A stretch of DNA of 64,000 bases from JANWXR01 sp964608265 (GTDB lineage: Bacteria > Chloroflexota > Anaerolineae > Anaerolineales > UBA6663). The notes under the pieces are model-generated. The model was not told the DNA's origin. It worked only from the letters and a program-made list of their open reading frames with translations, and searched no databases. The DNA lies in NCBI GenBank assembly GCA_964608265.1, contig CAZSNP010000011.1, positions 24,192 to 88,191 of the forward strand. The letters are read 5' to 3'. A program made the position numbers and the translations under genes. Positions 34,703 through 41,978 of this stretch are shown in pieces (position 1 is the stretch's first letter; each line of letters opens with the position of its first letter).

Positions 34703-35962
34703 CTAACCTTCGGGCCAGCGCCGCATCGCCAGCACGCTGTTGTGCCCCCCAAAGCCAAACGCCGTTGAGAGTGCCACGTTGAACTCGGCCCGCCGTGCCA
34801 CGTTCGGCACGCAGTCCAAATCGCACTCCGGGTCGGGGGTGGTGTGGTTGATCGTCGGCGGCAGCGTCTGCTCGTGCAGGGCCATGATCGTCCAGATCGC
34901 CTCGGCCCCGCCTGCCGCGCCGAGCATGTGCCCGGTGGTGGATTTGGTCGCGCTCACCGGCACATCGTAAGCCCGCTCCCCCAGCGCCAGCTTCAACGCC
35001 CGCGTCTCGAACACGTCGCCCAGCGGCGTGCCGGTGGCGTGGGCATTCACGTAGCCCAATTCTCCAATCTCCACTCGCGCTTTTTGAAGCGCGAGTGAGA
35101 TCGCCCTTGCCGCCTGCCTGCCCTCCGGGTCGGGGTTAGTGAAGTGCAACGCGTCAGTCGTGTTGGCGTACGCCAGCACCTCGGCCAGCGGCTCGGCATC
35201 GCGGCGCTGCGCGTGTTCGAGCGATTCGAGGATGAGCACGCCCGCGCCCTCGCTCAGCACGAAGCCGTCGCGGTCTTTGTCGAACGGGCGGCTCGCGGCG
35301 GCGGGGTCGTGGTTGCGGCGCGAGAGCGCGTTCATCTGGTCGAAGCCCGCGATGCCCAACGGCGTGACGGCGGCCTCCGTGCCGCCCGCGATCACCACCT
35401 CCGCGTCGCCGCGCCGGATGATCTCGAACGCATTCCCGATCGCATCCGTGCCCGTGCTGCAGGCCGTGGCCAGCCCGAAGTTCGGCCCGCGCGCACCGAA
35501 CAACATGCTCACCCCCACCGAGGCCGCGTCCACCGTGATCATCGGAATCAGCAGCGGGCTGATCCGCCCCGGCCCGTGTTCGTCCATCACCTTCTGCTGC
35601 GCCGTGTACGTCCAGATCGCCGCCGCGCCCGTGCCGATGAGCACGCCGACCTCGTCCGCGGTCGAGTCATCAATCGTCAGCCCGGATTGATTCAATGCTT
35701 CGCGGGTCGCCGCGATGGCGAACTGCACGTTGCGGTCGGCGCGGCGCGCTTCCTTCGCCGTCATGGCGTTGTGCGGGTCGAAGCCGTGCGCCTCGCCGGC
35801 GATCCTGACGCGGAAATTCTGGGTGTCGAAGAGGGTGATGGGGCGGATGCCGCTGCGCCCCTCGCGCACCGCCGCCCACGCGCTGGGCACGTCAAGCCCG
35901 ACCGGGCTGATGACGCCCAGGCCGGTGACGACGACGCGGCGAGGAAAATCCAAACCACTCAC
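34703..35962 (-). CDS. fabF: 3-oxoacyl-ACP synthase II (FabF-type)
   Basis: 419 residues, GTG start (MSGLDFPRRVVVTGLGVISP). Active-site triad of KAS I/II enzymes: nucleophile Cys in ATACSTGTDAIG (about residue 167), His in NAHATGTPLGD (about 306) and His in KSTTGHMLGAAGG (about 341). It elongates acyl-ACP with malonyl-ACP. A TACAAT box on the minus strand ends only about seven bases before the GTG, so the mRNA may be nearly leaderless. No other fab genes are adjacent; downstream is the kinase gene and upstream the folate genes, all on the minus strand. Confidence 0.93.
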   Translation of the reverse strand: MSGLDFPRRVVVTGLGVISPVGLDVPSAWAAVREGRSGIRPITLFDTQNFRVRIAGEAHGFDPHNAMTAKEARRADRNVQFAIAATREALNQSGLTIDDSTADEVGVLIGTGAAAIWTYTAQQKVMDEHGPGRISPLLIPMITVDAASVGVSMLFGARGPNFGLATACSTGTDAIGNAFEIIRRGDAEVVIAGGTEAAVTPLGIAGFDQMNALSRRNHDPAAASRPFDKDRDGFVLSEGAGVLILESLEHAQRRDAEPLAEVLAYANTTDALHFTNPDPEGRQAARAISLALQKARVEIGELGYVNAHATGTPLGDVFETRALKLALGERAYDVPVSATKSTTGHMLGAAGGAEAIWTIMALHEQTLPPTINHTTPDPECDLDCVPNVARRAEFNVALSTAFGFGGHNSVLAMRRWPEG

Positions 35963-36001
35963 AGAGTCATTGTAGCCGGAGGTGAGGAGTCCGCAAATTC
36001 A

Positions 36002-36040
36002 CACGAATGAACACGAATGGCCTATTCGTGTTCATTCGTG
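36002..36040. repeat. Perfect 17-bp palindrome overlapping the end of folP
   Basis: CACGAATGAACACGAAT (36002-36018) and ATTCGTGTTCATTCGTG (36024-36040) are exact complements around GGCCT. Each arm is itself two copies of CACGAAT. The folP stop codon (36032-36034) lies in the right arm. Confidence 0.92.
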
Positions 36041-36913
36041 GACGCGACTTCGCGTAATCGCATCCGCCATGCGCGCCACGCGGCTCATCATCGCCACGTC
36101 GTGCACGCGCACGAGGTCGGCGCCGTGGGCGATGCACAGCGCCACCGCCGCCGCCGTGCCCTCCGCGCGCTGGTCGGGCGGCAGGTCGAGGGTGTAGCCG
36201 ATGAACGATTTGCGCGACGGCCCGGCGAGCAGCGGGTAGCCCAATGCCTTGAACTCGCCGAAGCGACGGATGAGTTCGAGGTTCTGCTCCACCGTTTTGC
36301 CGAAGCCGATGCCGGGGTCGAGGATGATGCGCTCCGGCTTCACCCCCGCCCGCAGCGCCAGCTCCACCGACTCGCTCAACTCCCGTTTGATGTCTTCGAT
36401 CAAGTCCTCGTACTCGACCCCCACGTAGCGCCCGCCGAGCCGCGCTTCCTGCACCGCATCCTTCGGCTGGCTGCGGTTGTGCATCACCACCACCGCCGCG
36501 CCGCCCTCGGCGGCCACGCGCCCCATATCCGGGTCCATCCGCAGGCCCCACACGTCGTTGATGATCGTCGCGCCGGCCTCAACCGCCTGCCGCGCGACCT
36601 CGGCTTTGTAGGTGTCAATCGAGATGGGGACGGAGGCGCGGCGCGCCAGTTCCCGCACCACCGGGATGGCGCGGCGCAGTTCCTCTTCGAGCGCGATGGG
36701 TTGCGAGCCGGGGCGCGTGCTTTCGCCGCCCACGTCGAGGATATGCGCGCCCGCCGCCACGTGGGCGAGGCCGTGCGCCACTGCGGCCGCGAGCCACGCT
36801 TCGCCGCGCATCACGCCGTCCCCCGAAAACGAATCGGGCGTGGCGTTGACGATGCCCATGACATACGTTTGCCTCCCCCACTCCAAAGTCGTTGTGCCCA
36901 GAGTAAATGCCAT
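36032..36913 (-). CDS. folP: Dihydropteroate synthase
   Basis: 293 residues, start MAFTLGTTTLEWGRQTY. Family motifs: VMGIVNATPDSFSGDG (pterin and phosphate binding), HILDVGGESTRPGSQPI, SIDTYKAEVARQAVEAGATI, ILDPGIGFGKTVEQN, GPSRKSFIG (Lys/Arg/Ser loop) and the C-terminal VRVHDVAM. It joins 6-hydroxymethyl-dihydropterin pyrophosphate to p-aminobenzoate in folate synthesis. The folK gene lies upstream on the same strand, 41 bases away across a repeat. The final residues (RVHE) and the stop codon are encoded by an intergenic palindrome that has invaded the 3' end. Confidence 0.95.
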   Translation of the reverse strand: MAFTLGTTTLEWGRQTYVMGIVNATPDSFSGDGVMRGEAWLAAAVAHGLAHVAAGAHILDVGGESTRPGSQPIALEEELRRAIPVVRELARRASVPISIDTYKAEVARQAVEAGATIINDVWGLRMDPDMGRVAAEGGAAVVVMHNRSQPKDAVQEARLGGRYVGVEYEDLIEDIKRELSESVELALRAGVKPERIILDPGIGFGKTVEQNLELIRRFGEFKALGYPLLAGPSRKSFIGYTLDLPPDQRAEGTAAAVALCIAHGADLVRVHDVAMMSRVARMADAITRSRVHE

Positions 36914-36929
36914 GCGGGGATTTTAACTA

Positions 36930-37010
36930 CAAGACCACAAAGAGCACGAAGGAGTCACAAAGCCTTTGTGCTGCCTTTGTGTCCTTCGTGCGCTTCGTGG
37001 TTCAGTTGCG
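36930..37010. repeat. Imperfect palindrome between folP and folK, overlapping folK
   Basis: ACCACAAAGAGCACGAAGGA on the left is mirrored by CCTTCGTGCGCTTCGTGGTT on the right, with ACAAAG/CTTTGT words in the middle. It covers the last ~18 codons of folK. Confidence 0.75.
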
Positions 37011-37497
37011 TGTTGGCTTTCCAGATCAATGGCGATGTGTCGCCGAGCCGGTCGCGCAACCGGGCGATGGTGAGGCCGAGCGCCGGGTGCACGACCTCCG
37101 GCGCGATGTCGGCCAGCGGCACGAGGACGAAGGCGCGTTCGTGAAGGCGCGGGTGTGGGAGCGTCAACTCCTCGCTCTTCATCACCCGGTCGTCGTACAG
37201 CAACAAGTCGAGGTCAATCAAACGCGGCCCGAAGCGCCGCCCGGTCACCCGGCCCAGCTCGTGTTCGAGCCGCTTGAGCGTGCGCAGGGCTTCGAGCGGC
37301 GGCAGCTCCGTCGTGGCGCGCGCGGCCAGATTCAAGAAGCGGGGTTGATCGAGCACGTAGGCCGGCTCGGTTTCGTAGACAGACGAGACAGCCCGCACGT
37401 CGAACTGCGGCGCGAGGGCGGCCAGCGCGCGGCGTACATTCTCCGCGCGGTCGCCGAGGTTGGTGCCGAGGGCGAGGTAGACGACGGCCAACAGCAT
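36955..37497 (-). CDS. folK: HPPK, 6-hydroxymethyl-dihydropterin pyrophosphokinase
   Basis: 180 residues, start MLLAVVYLALGTNLGDR. HPPK motifs: SLG-NLGDR-type ALGTNLGDRAENV, SSVYETEPAYVLDQPRFLN, FGPRLIDLDLLLYDD (metal-binding Asp pair in DLDLLLYD) and LTLPHPRLHERAFVLVPL. It transfers pyrophosphate from ATP to the pterin, the step before FolP. The last ~18 residues, after IWKAN, read NHEAHEGHKGSTKA, which is the translation of the intergenic palindrome, not part of the enzyme fold; the family usually ends near there. No dihydroneopterin aldolase gene is next to it. Confidence 0.93.
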   Translation of the reverse strand: MLLAVVYLALGTNLGDRAENVRRALAALAPQFDVRAVSSVYETEPAYVLDQPRFLNLAARATTELPPLEALRTLKRLEHELGRVTGRRFGPRLIDLDLLLYDDRVMKSEELTLPHPRLHERAFVLVPLADIAPEVVHPALGLTIARLRDRLGDTSPLIWKANTQLNHEAHEGHKGSTKAL

Positions 37498-37498
37498 C

Positions 37499-37547
37499 AG
37501 CCACGAATTACACGAATTGCACGAATTCGATGCGTGTCATTCGTGGC
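37499..37547. repeat. Imperfect palindrome upstream of folK
   Basis: GCCACGAATTACAC and GTGTCATTCGTGGC pair at 13 of 14 positions around a copy of CACGAATTGCACGAATTC. It is built of the same CACGAA word as the palindrome at 36002-36040. The right arm carries the stop codon of a small open frame. Confidence 0.75.
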
Positions 37548-37647
37548 CCAAAGTGTTCCGAAAGAAGGCCGATTGCCCGAACGACTCGGCGCGCAACATC
37601 TTCTTGAGCCGCACGCAATCGAAGACGTAGGCGCGGAAGCTGGACAT
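37537..37647 (-). CDS. Possible small protein or 3' gene remnant
   Basis: 36 residues, MSSFRAYVFDCVRLKKMLRA then ESFGQSAFFRNTLGHE, ending in the right arm of a palindromic repeat. The composition looks protein-like and not random for this GC content, with an amphipathic basic helix. No Shine-Dalgarno precedes the ATG, and the frame is open for only about 15 codons upstream. It could be a short gene or the tail of a lost one. I do not recognise it. Confidence 0.25.
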   Translation of the reverse strand: MSSFRAYVFDCVRLKKMLRAESFGQSAFFRNTLGHE

Positions 37648-37664
37648 GCCGAGGCGAAAAGATG

Positions 37665-37710
37665 GAAAGTCGTGCGTTGCACGTCGCCCTGCTTTCTACG
37701 GACTACTTTC
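37665..37710. repeat. Imperfect palindrome just after the solute-binding protein gene
   Basis: GAAAGTCGTGCGT (37665-37677) and ACGGACTACTTTC (37698-37710) pair at 11 of 13 positions. It abuts the stop codon of the minus-strand solute-binding protein gene. There is no T-run, so it is probably another intergenic palindrome and not a terminator. Confidence 0.5.
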
Positions 37711-39408
37711 TTACGGAGCGGGTGTCGTTTGCTCCACCACCACTTGCCGCGTCTCGGTGTACCAGCGGGGCAGGGAGGCAAAGCGGTCGGCGGGTTCGGT
37801 CAGCGGGCCGAGCTGCACCGCCCGCACGCGCGCATCCACCGCGTAGTTGTAGACGGGATAGTACAGCAGCAGCGCCGGCACCTGATCGGCAAAACGCGAC
37901 TGGAAATTCTGATACAGCCGGGACCGCGCGGCGAGGTCGGTGGTGGTGCGCGCCTGTTCGAGATATTGGCTCGTCACGCGATCGGTCAGGCCGCTATAGT
38001 TCTGCCCGCTCTCCGCCTGCGTCTCATGCCAAAACGGATAGGGGTCGGGGTCGGGCGTGCCGGCCAGACTGAAATCGGCCAGCGCGGCCTGATACGCGCG
38101 CGGCTCAAGATGTGCGCCGCGCAGCGAGGCAGCCTCGACCGGTATCACCTCCACCTGCACGCCGAGCGCCGCCCACGTCGCCCGCGCCGCCTCGGCCAGT
38201 GCGGTGTGCTGAGGCGTATCGGGCGTGAGCAGGCTGAACTTCAGCGGCGCACCTTTCTTCTGCCGAACGTAGGCTTCGGTGCCGGGGAGGGCGTCGGGCG
38301 GCAACACCCAGCCGGCGCTTTCGAGCAGGCCGGCCGCCTGCGCCGGATCGTACGCCGCTGTCGGCAGCGCGAGGTTGTAGGCCCACGAACCGGGCAGCAC
38401 GGGTGAGTTGGCCACCACGGCGTGCCCGCGCAGGATGTCGCTCACCATCCGGCCCCGGTTGAGGCCGAGCAACAATGCCTGGCGCACCTTCTTCTCTTTG
38501 AAGAAGGCCACATCTTCGTTGCGCAGGTTGAGGAAGATCAGCGTGTATTCGGGTTCGAGCGCGGTGTACAGTCTGAGGCCGGGCAACTGGCTGGCGGCCG
38601 GCAATTGTTCGGCACGGAGCCGGCTGAGCCCCATCACCGTTCCCGCGCGATAAGCCTCCAGCGCGGACGCCTCATCGGCGTAGAAGCGGAATTCGATCTC
38701 GGTAAGCAACGGCCGCTCGCCGTGATAACGCTCGAAGCGTTTGAGCCGCAGGCCGGTTACCGTGCCGCCCTCCGCCAGCCAGCGATCAAAAACAAACGGG
38801 CCGCTGCCGATGGGGGTGAGGTTGAAAGGTGCTTGCGGCAACGCCGCCGCCGTGACGCCCGGCAGTGCGGCGCGCGGCAGGACGCCGAAATTGGTGTAAT
38901 CCAGAAACGGCGCGAACGGCTCGGGCAGCGTGAAGGTCACGGTCTGCGGGCCGTCAACTTTGACCGTGATGGCCTGCCAGAATTGCCTGAGGTCCGCCGG
39001 GCCGGGATAGGCCGGGTCTTGCATGAGTTGCACGGTGAAGGCCACATCGTCGGCGGTGAGGGGCCGGCCGTCGTGCCACGCCAGGCCGGGCTTGAGGATG
39101 AAGGTATAGGTAAGCTGATCTGCGGAGAGATACCAGTTGGCGAGGTCGGGCACCGGGCGGCCAAAGCCATCGAAGGCCGTGAGTCCGCTGAAGATCAAAC
39201 GGTTGAGGTCGCGATCAACGGGGTTGGCGAAAGCGAGCAGCGGGTTGAGGGCGCGCGGCGCGCCGATGAGGGCCTCGGCGTACTTGCCGCCGGCAACGGG
39301 CACCTCATCCACCTGCACCTGACGGTCACGGCCCTGCCCGGCCAACAGCCCGATCGCGAGCACGATCCCCAACAGCGCGATCAATGCCTGCCAACGCAGA
39401 TGTTTCAT
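37711..39408 (-). CDS. ABC transporter substrate-binding protein, peptide/nickel type (SBP_bac_5)
   Basis: 565 residues, start MKHLRWQALIALLGIVL. An N-terminal hydrophobic segment lacks a lipobox Cys, so it is anchored or secreted, not a lipoprotein. Family 5 features: GGKYAEALIGAPRALNPLLA, DLNRLIFSGLTAFDGFG, TYTFILKPGLAWHDGRPLTA, DDVAFTVQLM, VTFTLPEPFAPFLDY and VRQALLLGLNRGRMV. It would deliver oligopeptides or similar solutes to an ABC permease; none is encoded nearby. secG lies upstream on the same strand, with a hairpin-forming region (GACGGAGG...CCTCCGTC, 39428-39470) between them. Confidence 0.9.
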   Translation of the reverse strand: MKHLRWQALIALLGIVLAIGLLAGQGRDRQVQVDEVPVAGGKYAEALIGAPRALNPLLAFANPVDRDLNRLIFSGLTAFDGFGRPVPDLANWYLSADQLTYTFILKPGLAWHDGRPLTADDVAFTVQLMQDPAYPGPADLRQFWQAITVKVDGPQTVTFTLPEPFAPFLDYTNFGVLPRAALPGVTAAALPQAPFNLTPIGSGPFVFDRWLAEGGTVTGLRLKRFERYHGERPLLTEIEFRFYADEASALEAYRAGTVMGLSRLRAEQLPAASQLPGLRLYTALEPEYTLIFLNLRNEDVAFFKEKKVRQALLLGLNRGRMVSDILRGHAVVANSPVLPGSWAYNLALPTAAYDPAQAAGLLESAGWVLPPDALPGTEAYVRQKKGAPLKFSLLTPDTPQHTALAEAARATWAALGVQVEVIPVEAASLRGAHLEPRAYQAALADFSLAGTPDPDPYPFWHETQAESGQNYSGLTDRVTSQYLEQARTTTDLAARSRLYQNFQSRFADQVPALLLYYPVYNYAVDARVRAVQLGPLTEPADRFASLPRWYTETRQVVVEQTTPAP

Positions 39409-39427
39409 TGGAGTCGCGAGACGAAAG

Positions 39428-39474
39428 ACGGAGGCCGCCGGGCATCAACGCGCCCGAAGCGCCCTCCGTCGTTT
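39428..39474 (-). terminator. Hairpin between secG and the solute-binding protein gene
   Basis: GACGGAGG and CCTCCGTC close an imperfect hairpin with an inner GGGC/GCCC pair. On the minus strand it is followed only by CTTTCG, so termination after secG would be partial at best. Confidence 0.35.
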
Positions 39475-39496
39475 GGCCCCGGTGGGCGAACAGGCT

Positions 39497-39727
39497 CTAG
39501 CGTGAGACGATGCCTTGAGCGATGGCGATGGCAAAGAAGACGACCGAAAGCCCAATCGTGATTTGGAACAGGGTCTTTTCGATGCCCCGGCGCGCGCGGA
39601 ACACGCCGCCGGTATCTCCGCCGCTCAGGCCGCCCAGCCCGGCCGATTTGGATTGCAACACAATCGCCGCCACCAGCGCAATGGAGACGATGATGATGGC
39701 AATATCGAGGTAGTCAATTAACTGCAT
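39497..39727 (-). CDS. secG: SecG, protein translocase subunit
   Basis: 76 residues, start MQLIDYLDIAIIIVSIALV, with AAGGAG ahead. Two membrane segments (residues 7-24 and 53-72) joined by a Gly-rich cytoplasmic loop, QSKSAGLGGLSGGDTGGVF, as in the SecG family. It helps SecYEG during protein export. Its promoter is compact: TATAAT at 39759-39754 places the transcription start about 20 bases before the ATG. Upstream lies a candidate 6S RNA gene on the opposite strand that overlaps the -35 region. Confidence 0.92.
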   Translation of the reverse strand: MQLIDYLDIAIIIVSIALVAAIVLQSKSAGLGGLSGGDTGGVFRARRGIEKTLFQITIGLSVVFFAIAIAQGIVSR

Positions 39728-39753
39728 GGCTTGGCTTCTCCTTCGGAGCGCGA

Positions 39754-39783
39754 ATTATACCTCACCCCCGACCGTCTCCTGAA
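39754..39783 (-). promoter_or_regulatory. secG promoter
   Basis: TATAAT on the minus strand at 39759-39754 with TTCAGG at 39783-39778, 18 bases apart. The -35 box lies within the first bases of the candidate 6S RNA on the plus strand. Confidence 0.5.
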
Positions 39784-39930
39784 CGTGCATTCAGCCCGGT
39801 GTGCACGCACGAGTTGTCTGGGAAAGACCGACACGGTCTCGAAGACCGCGTAAGTCTGCCCACCGGCTGACAACCTTTGCGCGCACACTCTGCCTGTGGC
39901 CGGGCAGGGTGTCGGCGCGCGTTCAGGAGA
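39775..39930 (+). ncRNA. Candidate 6S (SsrS-like) RNA
   Basis: A 156-base intergenic stretch folds into a rod with the layout of 6S RNA. Closing stem: TCTCCTGAACG (39775-39785) with CGTTCAGGAGA (39920-39930), 11 perfect pairs plus three more. Then a central bubble: 10 unpaired bases on the 5' side (39789-39798), and on the 3' side a small hairpin CTGCC/GGCAG (39890-39907). Then an upper stem: GTGTGC/GCACAC, CGCA/TGCG and GTTGTC/GACAAC with symmetric internal loops, TGGG/CCCA, and a terminal hairpin CGGTCT-CGA-AGACCG. The hairpin on the 3' side of the bubble favours the plus strand. 6S RNA mimics an open promoter and binds sigma-70 holoenzyme. No intrinsic terminator follows. Confidence 0.5.
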
Positions 39931-40022
39931 GGGGAGCCTCCATCGAATGAGTTTGGCAACGCAAGTCACCCCTCTCCCAGGCGCCCGTTGCTGGTGATTG
40001 GGACAGGGACCGGGGGTGAGGG
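39931..40022. repeat. GC-rich inverted repeat between the candidate RNA and the antiporter gene
   Basis: ACCCCTCTCCC (near 39970) and GGGACAGGGACCGGGGGTGAGGGT face each other around CAGGCGCCCGTTGCTGG. It shares the CCCTCTCCC / GGTGAGGG words with the elements at 17140-17240 and 26235-26466. Confidence 0.45.
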
Positions 40023-41102
40023 TCACGCAGGGATGAAGTAAAACACCACGGCCAGGATCACGTACACCGCAATCAATTGCGCGCCTTCGAGCCAGTTCGT
40101 TTCACCGTCGGCCGCGACGAGGTTGGCGACCAACACGGCGGCGATCAGGGCAACCACTTCAAATTGATTGAAAACCAGATTGAGATACTGTCCGAAGCCG
40201 AGCGCGACGAACACCAGCACCGGCGCGACAAAGATGGCGATCTGCAGGCTGGAGCCGAGCGCAATCTCCAGGCTCAGGTCCATCTGATTCTTGATCGCTA
40301 CCTGAACGGCCACGAGGTGCTCGGCCACGTTGCCGATGAGGGGGATGAGGATGAGGCCGATGAAGAACTCGCTCAGGCCGAAGGTCTCGGTCACCACCTC
40401 CACATCGTGGACGAGGATCTCGCTCATCCACACCGTCGCCCCGGTGGCCAGCGCCAGTACGATCATAGAGGTGCGCACGCTCCAATGGGGGGCCTCGGAT
40501 TCCGCGCCGCCCGCATGCTCGAGGGCGGTTTTGTCATTGCCCCGCAACGCGAAGTACAGGCCCAGCCCATAGACGATGATCATCACCACCGCCACCCCGA
40601 TGCTGATGTATTCGGTGGTGAGCAGGGGCAGGGTCTCACCTTCGAGCGTATGGTTGAAGAGGGAGGGAATGGCGAGCGCGACGACGGCCAGCACCAGCAT
40701 GGTGGCATTCGTGCCGACATGCGCGCGGTCGAAACGCTGAGCCCCGTTCTTCAGCCCGCCGAGCAACAAGCTCGCCCCCATCACCAACAGCAGATTGCCG
40801 AGGATCGAACCGGTGATGGAGGCCTTCACCAAATCGAGCAGCCCGGCGCGGATGGCGACGATGGTGATGATGAGTTCCGCCGCGTTGCCCAGGGTGGCGT
40901 TGAGCAGCCCGCCGATCTTTGGGCCGGTGACGACGGCCAGCGCCTCGGTGGCCTCGCCGATCAGCCCGGCCAGCGGGATGAGGCCGGCGCAGGCGACGAT
41001 GAAGGTGAAGATGGGCGAGGCGCCGGCCTGGCTGGCGATGATGGCCGTTGGGATGGCGAGCAGCAGATAATAGACAGGCTTGATAGATTTCAGGAATGCC
41101 AT
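40023..41102 (-). CDS. CaCA-family cation/proton antiporter (CAX-like)
   Basis: 359 residues, start MAFLKSIKPVYYLLLAI behind GGAGGG. About 11 membrane segments in two inverted halves, each with the alpha-repeat: GNAAELIITIVAIRAGLLDL (about residue 70) and LIGNVAEHLVAVQVAIKNQM (about 255). An acidic loop lies between the halves. It is most like H+/Ca2+ exchangers of the CAX/ChaA type, which expel calcium (or Na+/K+) using the proton gradient. There is no regulatory N-terminus. It stands alone, followed by a GC-rich repeat. Confidence 0.92.
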   Translation of the reverse strand: MAFLKSIKPVYYLLLAIPTAIIASQAGASPIFTFIVACAGLIPLAGLIGEATEALAVVTGPKIGGLLNATLGNAAELIITIVAIRAGLLDLVKASITGSILGNLLLVMGASLLLGGLKNGAQRFDRAHVGTNATMLVLAVVALAIPSLFNHTLEGETLPLLTTEYISIGVAVVMIIVYGLGLYFALRGNDKTALEHAGGAESEAPHWSVRTSMIVLALATGATVWMSEILVHDVEVVTETFGLSEFFIGLILIPLIGNVAEHLVAVQVAIKNQMDLSLEIALGSSLQIAIFVAPVLVFVALGFGQYLNLVFNQFEVVALIAAVLVANLVAADGETNWLEGAQLIAVYVILAVVFYFIPA

Positions 41103-41153
41103 GCTGTTTCCCTCCGCGGGGTCGGGGCGGGATTGTAATCGAAGACCTGCAAA

Positions 41154-41184
41154 CAAAAAAACCCCGCCGCGAGGGACGACGGGG
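41154..41184 (-). terminator. Terminator of the cold-shock gene
   Basis: CCCCGCCG and CGACGGGG form an 8-base stem with a G-T pair; on the minus strand it is followed by seven or more T. Confidence 0.85.
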
Positions 41185-41216
41185 CTTCGGTTCGGTGTCA
41201 GAAGTGCAGTTCGCGC

Positions 41217-41429
41217 TTACAGCTTCACGACGTTCACGGCCTGCAGGCCCTTGGGGCCCTGCTGCACCGTGAACTCCACCTTCTCGCCTTCTTCCAGGTT
41301 ACGGTAGCCTGCACCCTGAATGGCGGAGTAATGTACGAAGACATCCTCCCCACCGCCATCCGGGGCAATGAACCCGTAGCCCTTCTGGGGCTTGAACCAT
41401 TTCACCGTTCCGACGACACGCTCAGACAT
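41217..41429 (-). CDS. Cold-shock domain protein (CspA family)
   Basis: 70 residues, start MSERVVGTVKWFKPQKGYGF with AAGGAGG six bases ahead. RNA-binding motifs RNP1 KGYGFIAP and RNP2 DVFVHYSAI are intact. It binds single-stranded nucleic acid and acts as an RNA chaperone or antiterminator. Unlike most genes here, it has a long leader: the promoter at 41584-41612 puts transcription start about 148 bases before the ATG, and that leader contains a terminator-like hairpin. A strong terminator follows the gene. Confidence 0.95.
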   Translation of the reverse strand: MSERVVGTVKWFKPQKGYGFIAPDGGGEDVFVHYSAIQGAGYRNLEEGEKVEFTVQQGPKGLQAVNVVKL

Positions 41430-41493
41430 CTTGCCTCCTTGTGGCAAAAAAAGAAATGTGTGAGGGCTGGCTGGTTCCTGGGGGAAGGGTCAA

Positions 41494-41532
41494 CAAAAAT
41501 AGCTCACAGCGTGGGGAGTGGGCCGTGAGCTA
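41494..41532 (-). promoter_or_regulatory. Terminator-like hairpin in the cold-shock gene leader (possible attenuator)
   Basis: On the minus strand TAGCTCAC (41532-41525) pairs with GTGAGCTA (41507-41500) around a 17-base loop and is followed by TTTTTGTTG. It lies between the promoter and the ATG. It could end a small RNA of about 85 bases or attenuate the cold-shock mRNA until antitermination. Confidence 0.6.
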
Positions 41533-41583
41533 CAATCTTGCTGTCCTGATTCCTACGTGAACTGCTCGCATCCTTCGGGCGGG

Positions 41584-41612
41584 ATTATACGAGGCCCCCC
41601 GGATTTGGTCAA
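41584..41612 (-). promoter_or_regulatory. Strong promoter of the cold-shock gene
   Basis: TTGACC (41612-41607) and TATAAT (41589-41584) on the minus strand are exactly 17 bases apart, the best sigma-70-type match in the window. Confidence 0.75.
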
Positions 41613-41702
41613 GGAAAATCCCGCCCGTTGCCAACCGCGACCGTCAGACGGTTGACGTCCCCGGTCACCGGCGCTGATATCCCAGCCAGCAGGGAGAATG
41701 TC

Positions 41703-41921
41703 ATGATCGAGGTTGAGATCAAGACCCCGGTGCCACCCACCGAAGAGCAACTCGACAGGGCCATTCGTCTGGCCGAGGCCGAAGGCGCCATGCTCGGTGG
41801 CGGGCTGGACGAGTTCGTTTTGGCTATTCCCGCCTCAAGGCCCCATGCCGTTGAGCACGTGCGCTTTCTGGTCGCCCAGGCGCTGGGCGTGCTGTCTGTC
41901 ATGGAAGCGGCCCGTGGCTGA
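41703..41921 (+). CDS. Small protein of unknown function
   Basis: 72 residues, start MIEVEIKTPVPPTEEQLDRA, with AGGGAG ahead of the ATG. It is acidic, with an alternating strand-helix pattern (IEVEIKT, EQLDRAIRLAEAEG, FVLAIPASR, HAVEHVRFLVAQALGVLSVM) that suggests a small alpha/beta fold. No membrane segment. I do not recognise a family. A strong terminator 30 bases downstream supports it as a real transcription unit, divergent from the cold-shock gene. Confidence 0.6.
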   Translation: MIEVEIKTPVPPTEEQLDRAIRLAEAEGAMLGGGLDEFVLAIPASRPHAVEHVRFLVAQALGVLSVMEAARG

Positions 41922-41949
41922 AGGCACGCTCGACGAACCGGAGAAAAGC

Positions 41950-41978
41950 AAAAGCGGCTCTGCCAAGAGCCGCTTTTT
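41950..41978 (+). terminator. Intrinsic terminator after the small gene
   Basis: AAAAGCGGCTCT (41950-41961) and AGAGCCGCTTTT (41966-41977) pair perfectly over 12 bases around GCCA, followed by one more T and G. Confidence 0.88.

Noticed and set aside
37711..39408. Lipoprotein anchor for the solute-binding protein
   Set aside because: The signal region LLAGQ has no Cys, so a lipobox is absent.
39775..39930. SRP (4.5S) RNA or RNase P as an explanation for the structured gap
   Set aside because: The SRP GGAAGG/AGCAG core and RNase P conserved blocks are missing.
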